Assembly: GCF_000695095.2 (NCBI RefSeq)
Contig: NZ_CP011454.1
Span: 4,464,001 to 4,528,000 of the forward strand
Origin: Gemmatimonas phototrophica
Lineage (GTDB): Bacteria > Gemmatimonadota > Gemmatimonadetes > Gemmatimonadales > Gemmatimonadaceae
Reading direction: 5' to 3'
DNA: 64,000 bases
A program made the translations under genes and the position numbers. Below are positions 42,342 to 51,007 of the stretch, piece after piece. The notes beneath the pieces were generated by a model. The model saw only the letters and a list, made by a program, of their open reading frames with translations, did not search any database and was not told the DNA's origin. The stretch's first letter is position 1, and each line of letters opens with the position of its first letter.

Positions 42342-45300
42342 CTACGGCACGATCGCCCTTGGCGGCAGGGTAATCACGTGCGGTGTCCCCGCCAGCAGCT
42401 GGTTGATCTTCGCCACCCGCGTGCGCACGATGTTCTCCAATCGACGCTGCGCTACCACCGACTCGTCACGCAGTTCCGTGCTGCGCAGCAGTTCCCCCTC
42501 ACTCGGTGGGCCGAACGGCTGCGTGATCATGCGCGACACCGACTGCACTTCTTCCCGCAACCGCGGATACTGGCGATACCCGAGCCCCGCCATCGGGCGC
42601 GCCATCACGCTGTCGCGGAAATGCTTGAGATCGCCAATCGTCCCCGTGATTTCGGTCAGCACCGGAGCGTACGCCGCGGCCCCTTCGCCACCGGGCAACG
42701 CCGGCGCCGCCCGCAGCTGCCCCTGCAGGTTCGTCAGCTGCCGGGCAATGTTATCAATCGCCTCGATCGTCTGATTCACCTCGGCGCTCACCGTGCCCAT
42801 GCGCTGTGCCGCCTCCGCCTGCGCCACCAGCTGCGCACTCGTCATCTCCGACCGCGGATCGTTGCGCACCTGTACGGTCTTGGTGTGCGTAGTGCCGTTC
42901 ACGCGAAGCGTCACGGTATACACACCCGGCAACACGGCCGGCGCCCCACCGCCGCCGCCACGACGCCCACCACCGCCAGCGGGCGGACCCCCTGCTCCCT
43001 CACCGCGCAGATCCCACGCCACACGGTTCACACCGGCCACGTTGGACGGTCGCGCCAGTCGGCGCACCACCTTCCCGCTCGCGTCGGCAATCTCAATGGC
43101 CGGCGCGGTCGCCGCCGCCGCTTTGAGATAGTACGAAATGAGCGCCCCCTCCGGCGGATTATCCCCAGCCCAGATCTGCTGACCAAGATCGCCGTCCTTG
43201 CTCCACGTGACCCAGTTGGTGGCTAACCGGATATCAAAGAGCGTCGCGTCGGTGCGCATGGCGGCGCCGAGCTGCTGCAGCGGCGCAAGATCGTCGAGGA
43301 TGTACACTCCGCGACCATGCGTGGCCACAATGAGATCGTTGTCGCGCAGGTGCACCTTGATGTCACGCACCTGCACCACCGGCAGTTCGTTGCGCAGGCT
43401 CACCCAGTGCGCGCCCTTGTCCCACGACGCCCACAGCCCCATCTCCGTGCCCAGGTAGAGCAGGTTGGGGTTCTTGGGGTCCTCGCGAATCACGTGTGCC
43501 CATCCCGCGTTCGCCGGCAAGTCGCCACGAATGCTCGTCCACGTTTTGCCGTAATCGGTGGTCATGTACGCGTACGGGGCGTAGTCGTCGTCCTGGTGAT
43601 GATCGGCCACCACGTACGCGGTGCCCAGGTTGGCGTGTGACGCCTCAATGGTGGGGAGCCACGCGAACGGTGCCAGCCCCGGCACGTTCTTGAACACATT
43701 GCTCCAATTCTTTCCACCGTCGCGCGTGACCTGCACGTTGCCGTCGTCGGTGCTCACCCAAATCACATTCTCGTCCAGCCGCGATGGGGCAATGCTCAGC
43801 AACGTCGTATGGAACTCGGCGGCCGTATTGTCCACCACAATCTCGCCGCCGCTGTTCTGCTGCTTGCTCGGATCGTTGGTGGTGAGGTCGGGCGAAATCA
43901 CTTCCCACGACTGCCCGCGGTTGCGGCTCCGAAAGAGCACATTGCCACCGAAGTACACCGTGCCCGGGTTCTGCGGCGAAAGCTCAATGGGGGAGTTCCA
44001 GTTGAAGCGATACTTGTGCCCCAGCATCGCGTCACCCACCGACCCAATGCGGTTGGGATACGGGTAGATCATCTTCTGCGACCCCGTGCGACGGTCGGTC
44101 ACATAGATCATGCCGCCCTGTGCATCGGAGTAGATGATCCACGGCCGTTCGAGATCGGGCACTCCCGAGAATCCGTCGCCGCCGCTCACGTTGTACCAGT
44201 CGCGCATCATCACGCCGGCCGGGCTGAGCGAGTTGGAGGGGCCGCACCACGTGCCGTTGTCCTGCAGGCCGCCGCAAATGAAATACGGTTCCTGATTGTC
44301 GTAGTGAATGTGATAGAACTGCGTGAACGGAAAGCTCTTGATCACCTCGAAGTTCTTGCCGCCGTCGTAGCTCACCTGCCAGCCGCCATCGGAGCCTTCG
44401 AGAATGCGCCGCGGGTCAACCGGGTCAATCCACATGGCCTGGTGATCGCCGTGCACACCACGACCAATGGTGGTGAAGTTGCGGCCGCCATCATCGGAGA
44501 AGTACAGCCCGCCCGACAACGTCCACACGCGGTTGGAGTTCTTGGGGTCCACGCGAATGTCCGCGTAGTAGAACGGCCGGAAGTTGATGTTGCGGTCGTT
44601 GTTGATCATGCGCCACGACTTGCCGGCATCGTCGGTGCGCCACAGCTCCCCTTCTTCGCGCGTTTCGGTGAGCACATACACCACGTTCGGCTCACTGGGG
44701 CTTACGGCAATGCCAATACGGTCCATCGCCGTCTTGGGGAGCCCCAACGTGCGATCCTTCCCCGAGAGACGCTCCCAGGTGGCGCCACCGTTCACCGACT
44801 TGTACACCGCCGTGTTGCCGCCGCCGCTGTTCAGGTTCCACGCCTTGCGCAGATACGTGTACATGCCGGCGTAGATGATGTTGCTGTTGTTCGCATCGGT
44901 GGAGATGTCGGAGCAGCCGGTCTGCGCATCCACATACAGCACCTTCTTCCACGTGGTGCCGCCGTCGGTGGTCTTGAAGACACCGCGCTCCTCGTTGGGC
45001 CCCCATTCGCGGCCAATCGCGCAGGCGTACACAATGTCGGCGTTCTTTCCGTCCACAATGATGCGCGCAATCTTGTCCGACTTGGGGAGCCCAATGTGCG
45101 TCCAGTGATCGCCGCCATCCACGGACTTGTACATGCCGTCGCCCACCGACGCGTTGTTGCGCGGATTCCCCTCGCCTGTACCCACGTACACCACGTTGCG
45201 GTCGCTCGGGGCCACGGCAATCGCGCCAATCGAAATGGCGGTCTGCCCATCAAAGATGGGTTCGAAGGTGACGCCGCCATTCGTGGTGCGAATCACGCCG

Positions 45301-45578
45301 CCGTTGGCGCCGCCCACGAAGTACGTGTACGGATCGCCGGGGATGCCGGCGATCGCCGAGATGCGCCCCACCTGATTCACCGGCCCCAGCGATCGCCAGC
45401 GCAGGGCCTTGAGCGCCACCGCCTCGGCGCTGGGCGCGGGCGTAGTAGCGGCGGCGCTGTTGGTAGCCGCCACCTGGCGGGCGGGGGTGGCGGCACGCTG
45501 ACCGGAGGCGGGCGCGGCCAAGGCGGCAGACGCGACCAGCAGCGAAAGCGCAGTGCGGGAGGGGGAGAGGGGCATCAC
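42342..45578 (-). CDS. VPS10/sortilin-type beta-propeller protein (paralogue 1)
   Basis: This is a 1078-residue exported protein. After a signal peptide (ending near ASGQ), about 750 residues carry BNR/sortilin repeats with the S/T-x-D-G-G-x-x-W signature: TTDGGTTWK, SVDGGDHW, SVNGGATW, TDDAGKSW, TRDGGKNW. The conserved FRSIGP-like WRSLGPVNQVGRISAI start and a WCGPS block are present. A glycine-rich linker (GGGGRRGGGGG) and a helical C-terminal domain follow. Related giant propellers are abundant in Gemmatimonadota and in Bacteroidota; roles in protein or glycan binding are presumed. A second member is at 56008-59424. An ATG one codon downstream is possible. Confidence 0.8.
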   Translation of the reverse strand: MMPLSPSRTALSLLVASAALAAPASGQRAATPARQVAATNSAAATTPAPSAEAVALKALRWRSLGPVNQVGRISAIAGIPGDPYTYFVGGANGGVIRTTNGGVTFEPIFDGQTAISIGAIAVAPSDRNVVYVGTGEGNPRNNASVGDGMYKSVDGGDHWTHIGLPKSDKIARIIVDGKNADIVYACAIGREWGPNEERGVFKTTDGGTTWKKVLYVDAQTGCSDISTDANNSNIIYAGMYTYLRKAWNLNSGGGNTAVYKSVNGGATWERLSGKDRTLGLPKTAMDRIGIAVSPSEPNVVYVLTETREEGELWRTDDAGKSWRMINNDRNINFRPFYYADIRVDPKNSNRVWTLSGGLYFSDDGGRNFTTIGRGVHGDHQAMWIDPVDPRRILEGSDGGWQVSYDGGKNFEVIKSFPFTQFYHIHYDNQEPYFICGGLQDNGTWCGPSNSLSPAGVMMRDWYNVSGGDGFSGVPDLERPWIIYSDAQGGMIYVTDRRTGSQKMIYPYPNRIGSVGDAMLGHKYRFNWNSPIELSPQNPGTVYFGGNVLFRSRNRGQSWEVISPDLTTNDPSKQQNSGGEIVVDNTAAEFHTTLLSIAPSRLDENVIWVSTDDGNVQVTRDGGKNWSNVFKNVPGLAPFAWLPTIEASHANLGTAYVVADHHQDDDYAPYAYMTTDYGKTWTSIRGDLPANAGWAHVIREDPKNPNLLYLGTEMGLWASWDKGAHWVSLRNELPVVQVRDIKVHLRDNDLIVATHGRGVYILDDLAPLQQLGAAMRTDATLFDIRLATNWVTWSKDGDLGQQIWAGDNPPEGALISYYLKAAAATAPAIEIADASGKVVRRLARPSNVAGVNRVAWDLRGEGAGGPPAGGGGRRGGGGGAPAVLPGVYTVTLRVNGTTHTKTVQVRNDPRSEMTSAQLVAQAEAAQRMGTVSAEVNQTIEAIDNIARQLTNLQGQLRAAPALPGGEGAAAYAPVLTEITGTIGDLKHFRDSVMARPMAGLGYRQYPRLREEVQSVSRMITQPFGPPSEGELLRSTELRDESVVAQRRLENIVRTRVAKINQLLAGTPHVITLPPRAIVP

Positions 45579-45683
45579 GGCACGTCGGGGTGGAAGGAGG
45601 GGGACGCGTTTTGTCCCTCCGGGTTATCCCCAATTCGCGCGGTTCGCAAGGTTTTGGCCCAGCGAGATTGCCCGCACCCCGGG

Positions 45684-45712
45684 CGTGGGCGACCCCGCGT
45701 GAGTCGCCCACG
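45684..45712 (-). terminator. hairpin downstream of the subtilase gene
   Basis: CGTGGGCGA (45684-45692) pairs with TCGCCCACG (45704-45712) with an 11-base loop. It begins 22 bases after the subtilase stop, read on the minus strand. There is no strong T-tract. Confidence 0.45.
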
Positions 45713-45734
45713 TCGTCAAAATCTCAGCGACCGA

Positions 45735-48700
45735 TCAGAGGTTCAGGTCGAGGGAGAGGTTGCGTGACTTGACCAGCGGGTCCGGGTCGTCGAACAGCAC
45801 GTTGCACGTAGTTCCAGTCGAGCAGCGACCGGTGGCGTCGAACCAGCGGAATATCGACAACGTTTCCAACTTGAATACGGCCGTCGACCCGCGCCGCTGG
45901 CTCACTCGGCACAACACCAACAGGCCAAAGTCTCTGGAGGAGGAATACTCACAGACACCGCCGGTGTCCAAGCGAGTTAATCCCAGCGGGTCGGAGGTGA
46001 CTTTGGCGACGGTACCCGAGAAGAAATTCACCATCCGGATTTGCACGGTCACGGTGAAGGTCGGTGGACGGACGATGATCGAGAGCACCCTCGTCGCGAC
46101 TTCCCCTCCGGCGCTCGCTTGAACCGTAAAGGTGAACGTGCCGATCTGCGTCGACTTGCCGGTGAGCTCCCCGATGCTGCTGAGCGATATGCCGTTCGGC
46201 AACGCCCCGGACACGATACTCCACGTCGGTGCAGCACTCGCGCCGATCACCCGCAGCCGCTCGTAATACACGGCGCCCGAGTCGGTGGCAGGAAGCCCCG
46301 ACGAGATGATGGTGAGGGCCGGATCGATCCTGATGCCGTAGCTGCGGAACGTGCTCTCCCCCTCGCTCTCGGCCATGATGCTGACTGAGCGTGATGTGGC
46401 GTCGGTGGGCGTACCACTGATCAACCCGGTCCGCGCATTGATCGTGAGCCCGGCCGGCAACGTTGCATTGGGGTTGCTCCAGGTGATCGGGCCGGTGTTG
46501 TTGATGGCTGCCATCTGCGCGGAGTACGGCACGCCGATCTTCCCGCGTGGCAGCAGCTCCGTCGTGATGCGGAAAGATACGCAGTCGGTTCGGACGAGGC
46601 GGTCGCTGCCGATGGCGAGCTCCACCTTGGAGTCTTTCGCGTCGAGAACCGTGCCGTCCTGCGCGATTTTTGCGAGCTCAACGACGTACTCCGAACGATC
46701 TGTAACCGGCACAGTGAGCACGACACGCGCATCGCCTGCCGGGGCGATCACTTCCTTGGTGTAGGCCCCGGCGGTCTGCACGACGCGGATCCGCAATCGC
46801 TCGCCGACACCGAGCGTACAAAGATCGGTGGCGATATGAAGATCGGCCGAGCGCACCAACGCGGGGAGTTCCTGCGAGGTGTAGAGTGGGTCGTCGAACA
46901 GACGCTGCATCACCTCGAGATCGGTGAGGTTGGCGCGCGCGAGCGAGGCCGGCATCACGGCGCGGTCATTCGGCGAGATGATGCCGTCGCCGTTGAAATC
47001 GCCGCGGGCGAAGACATTTTCCTCTGCGGGCGTCTTCACGAGACCATCCCCATTGAGATCGCGCTTGGGATGATCGGCGCGCCCATCCAGCGACAGCCCC
47101 GCCGGATTCTCGGCCTGCAGGAGCCAATCGCGCCACCGCCGGAAGTCCTGCATGTCAATGCGGCCATTGCCGCCCATGACACCACCCAGATCTTCCGCAC
47201 CGTTGGCGAGGTTCACACGCGTATTGCCGTCTTGAGTTCCGTCATCGATGTCGAGCAGCCCACGCAGCGCGCGGGTACCACCCATGACACGATCGGCGTC
47301 GAGCGCTGTGGCGAAGGCATCAACGCGTGGCGCCGTGCCGAGGGCGACGGCGACGCTGTTGGCCTGCAGCAGTTCTCGAACGGGATTCGAGGAAGTGGTG
47401 GGGGCCGGCAGGGCCGGATAGAGGGAGTAGAGATAGCTCACAATACCCGTTACGAATGGTGCGGCGAACGATGTGCCGGACGCGAAGGCATATCCGTTGG
47501 AGTACGTGGCCACGAGTACGCCTGCCCCGGGGGCCGACAGCGCTCCACCAACGGACGAAAAGCTCGAACGGACTATCGCTCCACCAGGTTGCTGCGCGAG
47601 CGCTTCGATCGTGAGGATTGCCGCGACGCCATGGACGAGCGAGGCGTTCTTCATTGCCCCGGCATACTGTGAGGGATTCAATACACCATCTTTGCTATAG
47701 TTCCCGGCGCTTGCCACGAAGATTGGCAAGCGACGGCCCAGCAACTCCAGCGCAAAGAGTACATCGGAGATCACACGTCCATGCTCGTCGGCAATGGCCG
47801 TAATCTCCGGCGCGGTAGACGCTGGTTTCCCTTTCAGGTAGTCCAGCCCCCAGCTGGTGTTCACGACGCGGAGACCTGAGTTCACCCATGTATCAAGTAC
47901 CGTGGCGGTGAGACTGAGCGGCATCGCATCACTCGCATCACTAAGGCCGTGTGTACCAGTAACGAGCTGGACGAACGGGGAGACGCCGTCCATTCCGCCA
48001 TTGTTGTGGGTCGCCCCAAGGATTGAGGCGACGGCAGTTGGGTGGTCGTCGTAGTCGCCGTAGGTGGACGGTAGCCATTCGGCAGTTGGAAGGTCATTAT
48101 GACCCGGTCCGGTATCAATTTCCCAGACGCCAGTGCGTGTCGAAACGCCTTCGCGCGACACGATACCGTTGAAATGCCACATTTGCGGCACACGCGCGAC
48201 CTCGAGCCCCCAGTTACCACCGCCGGGACCGGTACTCGGTAGCTCCCAGGTCCAGTCTTCCGGGATGGGAAGTTCCCCGCTTCTCGGGAGCGCCTCCGTT
48301 TGCTGGAGCACATCCGGACTCACGCCGAGGACAATCGCGTACCCGCGCAGTTGCGCGATGCGCTCGGCCAGTGCGGCGTGGGTCGTTGTCGGGAACCGCA
48401 GCACCAGCAGGGCCGGCGCGCGCTCAGCAACACCGCGTGCTCCGCCAATCAGGGAGGCACCAACCTGAGCCAGCATCGCATTGGTCTCGCCCACCGTAGC
48501 CGTTGGTGCGAGCCGCAGCATGACCGTGTTGAAAGACACGTCGATACCAACGAGGATTGGATGGCCCTGCGCGAAGTCCTCACGTCGAACGGCTGACTGG
48601 CTGTCCGGCACCACATCGGCCGCCGGTGCGTCGGAAGGACCGGACAGCGCGCCCCCTGCCATGCTCGTGATCCGGAACTTGATCAGGATCGGCTTGCCAG

Positions 48701-49190
48701 CCACGACCGCCACACCGGGCGCAGTAATCCGATTCGCATCCTGCGTGGTGCGTGCCACCAAGAGATCGGCGCGGCCGATGATCTGTGCACCATCGAGCAC
48801 CTCGAGGCGATACGTGCCACCACCAATCGCCAGTGACGACGGCACGCGCCAGAGCACCGCATAGCTCTCGTCGGCGGCGTCCACGCGAATGCCGTCCGAG
48901 CCGGGTCCCATGGCGAACGTGGCCACCGTTGGACACGACGGCCCGCTCGGCGCGGTGCACACCACGCGCACCGTGGGCTTTCGCGTGGCATCGAAGGTGC
49001 CAGGCACCGGCGCCGGATTCTTGACCGTCGGCGGCAGGAAGCCAAAGCCGGTGATCGTGGCCGTGCTGGTCGACGTAGCGGAAGTGCGTGCGTCGGGGTC
49101 GGGACCGGCGGTGCCAGTCGGTACATCAGAGCAGGCACCCGTGACGAGTGTCAGGAGTGCGAGCAAGCGCAAACGTGATAGCGGTTTCAT
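45735..49190 (-). CDS. exported subtilase (S8) with EF-hand and Ig-like domains
   Basis: This is a protein of about 1151 residues. The N-terminus is a lipoprotein signal (VTGACSD). About 270 residues of beta-rich and propeptide-like sequence precede the S8 domain. Its catalytic residues are visible: Asp in VWEIDTGPG, His in YDDHPTAVASILGA (HP in place of the usual HG), oxyanion Asn in VASAGNYS, and Ser in ASGTSFAAPFVTG. Downstream are dockerin/EF-hand-like loops DLNGDGLVKTPAE and DFNGDGIISPNDR, then one or two putative-Ig domains (ITWSNPNATLPAGLTINART) and a C-terminal part with several cysteines. It is probably a calcium-stabilised surface protease. The ATG at 49190 is preferred to a TTG five codons upstream. 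Confidence 0.82.
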   Translation of the reverse strand: MKPLSRLRLLALLTLVTGACSDVPTGTAGPDPDARTSATSTSTATITGFGFLPPTVKNPAPVPGTFDATRKPTVRVVCTAPSGPSCPTVATFAMGPGSDGIRVDAADESYAVLWRVPSSLAIGGGTYRLEVLDGAQIIGRADLLVARTTQDANRITAPGVAVVAGKPILIKFRITSMAGGALSGPSDAPAADVVPDSQSAVRREDFAQGHPILVGIDVSFNTVMLRLAPTATVGETNAMLAQVGASLIGGARGVAERAPALLVLRFPTTTHAALAERIAQLRGYAIVLGVSPDVLQQTEALPRSGELPIPEDWTWELPSTGPGGGNWGLEVARVPQMWHFNGIVSREGVSTRTGVWEIDTGPGHNDLPTAEWLPSTYGDYDDHPTAVASILGATHNNGGMDGVSPFVQLVTGTHGLSDASDAMPLSLTATVLDTWVNSGLRVVNTSWGLDYLKGKPASTAPEITAIADEHGRVISDVLFALELLGRRLPIFVASAGNYSKDGVLNPSQYAGAMKNASLVHGVAAILTIEALAQQPGGAIVRSSFSSVGGALSAPGAGVLVATYSNGYAFASGTSFAAPFVTGIVSYLYSLYPALPAPTTSSNPVRELLQANSVAVALGTAPRVDAFATALDADRVMGGTRALRGLLDIDDGTQDGNTRVNLANGAEDLGGVMGGNGRIDMQDFRRWRDWLLQAENPAGLSLDGRADHPKRDLNGDGLVKTPAEENVFARGDFNGDGIISPNDRAVMPASLARANLTDLEVMQRLFDDPLYTSQELPALVRSADLHIATDLCTLGVGERLRIRVVQTAGAYTKEVIAPAGDARVVLTVPVTDRSEYVVELAKIAQDGTVLDAKDSKVELAIGSDRLVRTDCVSFRITTELLPRGKIGVPYSAQMAAINNTGPITWSNPNATLPAGLTINARTGLISGTPTDATSRSVSIMAESEGESTFRSYGIRIDPALTIISSGLPATDSGAVYYERLRVIGASAAPTWSIVSGALPNGISLSSIGELTGKSTQIGTFTFTVQASAGGEVATRVLSIIVRPPTFTVTVQIRMVNFFSGTVAKVTSDPLGLTRLDTGGVCEYSSSRDFGLLVLCRVSQRRGSTAVFKLETLSIFRWFDATGRCSTGTTCNVLFDDPDPLVKSRNLSLDLNL

Positions 49191-49362
49191 GAGAGGAGGC
49201 GGCAAGAGGTGTGAAATGCCTACGTGCGTGGTTACGCACCGCCTCGCCGGAGATTCTCACCTTCACCAAAACCGCGCCCATTCTGTTGCGTGCAGCCCAC
49301 ACGTTGTACGCAGGGCGGCGTGTTCGCTGCGAGCTTTTGCGCGTCGCGTCAGCGCTGATGGA

Positions 49363-50475
49363 TTACGGCATCTTCACAATGACTTTGCCGCGTGATCGCC
49401 CCGCCTCCTGATACGTCACCGCCGCCGGTAGCTCGGCGAACGCATACTCACGATCAATAACCGACCGCAGTGTGCCGCGCTGCATCCAGTCGCGCAGCAT
49501 GACCAAGTCGGCCTGGTTCTCGTTGGCGGTGAACGTAATGAAGGTGGCTTTGAGCACCGGTGCCGCCAGGATGGCCGCGGCCGAGCGGGTGAGCGGCCCA
49601 AGGTACGCGTTGTCATTGGGGCCACCCACGATGATCATGCGCCCACCGGGCGCGAGCACCGCATCGAGTGCGCGCAGCTCATGGTTGCCCACCATATCGA
49701 TAATGGCATCGTATCGCTCGGCGCCTTTGGTGAAGTCGTCTTTCGTGTAGTCAATCACGCGGTCGGCACCGATACCCTGCACCATGTCTACGTTGCGGGT
49801 GCTCGCCACGCCCGTGACGTGGGCGCCGTAGATCTTGGCGATTTGCACGGCAAAGGTGCCCACGCCGCCCGACGCACCGTTGATGAGTACGCGTTGACCT
49901 TTGCGCACCAGTGCCTGATCGCGAACCGCCTGCAGCGCCGTGGTGGCCGCCACGCCAATGGCTGCGGCCTGCTCGAACGAGGCGCTGTGTGGCATGCGAG
50001 TCATGGCGCCGTGCTCAGGGACCACGACGTGCGTACCAAAGGCGCCGGTGCGCGACCCGAATACCCTGTCGCCAACCTTGAACTCAGTCACGCGCGCGCC
50101 CACTGTCTGCACCGTGCCGGCGAAGTCGGCGCCAATACGCTCTTCGGTGGGCGCGCCCATGCCTGAGAGTATGCGCATGATGTAGGGTTTGCCGCGCAGG
50201 AAGTGCCAGTCGAGCGGATTCACCGACGCCGCATGCACGCGTACGAGCACTTCGGTATCACCCGGCGTGGGCGTGGCGATAGTCTTGAGGCGCATCACCT
50301 CAGGGCCACCGTAGCAGCTGTAGCTGTACACCTGTGCAGCGGTGGTGTCGTTCGCCGCGGGCGTGGCCGCAGCGTCTGAGCACGGCGACTCGTGGCTGAG
50401 TGCCAGCGCCCCGCCGGCGCCAGCGGCGCTCACGAGCACCACCAGTATTCCAACCCACTTCGTTTTGCGTCCCAC
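49363..50475 (-). CDS. membrane-anchored zinc-independent MDR oxidoreductase (quinone reductase-like)
   Basis: This is a 370-residue protein of the medium-chain dehydrogenase/reductase superfamily. The catalytic half has VHAASVNPLDWHFLRG, IGADFAGTVQTVG and KVGDRVFGSRTGAFGTH; the nucleotide-binding half has GASGGVGTFAVQIAK, the AxxGxxG-type NADPH loop. The zinc ligands of alcohol dehydrogenases are lacking, so NADPH-dependent quinone or enone reduction is likely. Unusually, the first 45 residues contain a membrane helix (WVGILVVLVSAAGAGGALAL) and a Ser/Ala/Thr linker, so the enzyme would be tethered to the membrane or exported. No close operon partner is seen. Confidence 0.8.
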   Translation of the reverse strand: MGRKTKWVGILVVLVSAAGAGGALALSHESPCSDAAATPAANDTTAAQVYSYSCYGGPEVMRLKTIATPTPGDTEVLVRVHAASVNPLDWHFLRGKPYIMRILSGMGAPTEERIGADFAGTVQTVGARVTEFKVGDRVFGSRTGAFGTHVVVPEHGAMTRMPHSASFEQAAAIGVAATTALQAVRDQALVRKGQRVLINGASGGVGTFAVQIAKIYGAHVTGVASTRNVDMVQGIGADRVIDYTKDDFTKGAERYDAIIDMVGNHELRALDAVLAPGGRMIIVGGPNDNAYLGPLTRSAAAILAAPVLKATFITFTANENQADLVMLRDWMQRGTLRSVIDREYAFAELPAAVTYQEAGRSRGKVIVKMP

Positions 50476-50600
50476 GGTACGCTCCCGGCTGTCAGACAGT
50501 GCCTACGCGTTAGCGCGCGCACACGTATGCCGTGGGGGTACGGACGGGCGGGGGTGGGGGTTTCAGGGGCGAGGTTTGGCGGGCATTTACCGCGAGTCGG

Positions 50601-50807
50601 TTAACGCGCCTGCGGCCACGCCTCTCGGGCTTCGCGGATGCTTGTGTAGCCGTAGTCGAAGAACTGCAGCACACCAGTCGCCTCGTCGCGGCGGGCAATG
50701 CAGTACACCGCGCGCAGCGGAGCCCCGTCGGCATCGGACACGCTGATGGTGGCCTCTTGGCCTTCGAAGCTGTCGACTTCGACGATGAAGAGTTCTCGGT
50801 CGGTCAT
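50601..50807 (-). CDS. hypothetical protein, 68 residues
   Basis: This small acidic soluble protein starts TDRELFIVEVDSFEGQEATI, continues through VYCIARRDEATGVLQFF and ends in a helix (SIREAREAWPQAR). It has no signal peptide and matches no family I recognise. The ATG at 50807 is preferred, because the longer frame to 50993 runs through the divergent promoter region of the restriction-type gene. The amino acid pattern looks coding, but size and lack of homologues limit certainty. Confidence 0.5.
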   Translation of the reverse strand: MTDRELFIVEVDSFEGQEATISVSDADGAPLRAVYCIARRDEATGVLQFFDYGYTSIREAREAWPQAR

Positions 50808-51007
50808 GGTTGGTAATGGTCGAAGAGGGGTCTGACATTTCAGGCGCACCTCCCGCGACGACTTCGAAATCCGCTTCGCACGTTTGCAACCGAAGTGCGC
50901 ACGGTCAGTGCGGCAGAACCCTGGACGAACCCCGCCTAGCGTCGTACCATGCCCGGGAGGAAAGTTTTCCGATTGCTTGAATCCTGCGCCCATTTTTCCG
51001 TACGCTA

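Noticed and set aside
43809-45767. 652-codon open frame on the plus strand
   Set aside because: It is antisense to VPS10 paralogue 1. It shows the same His/Val/Arg-rich shadow pattern and no recognisable domain.
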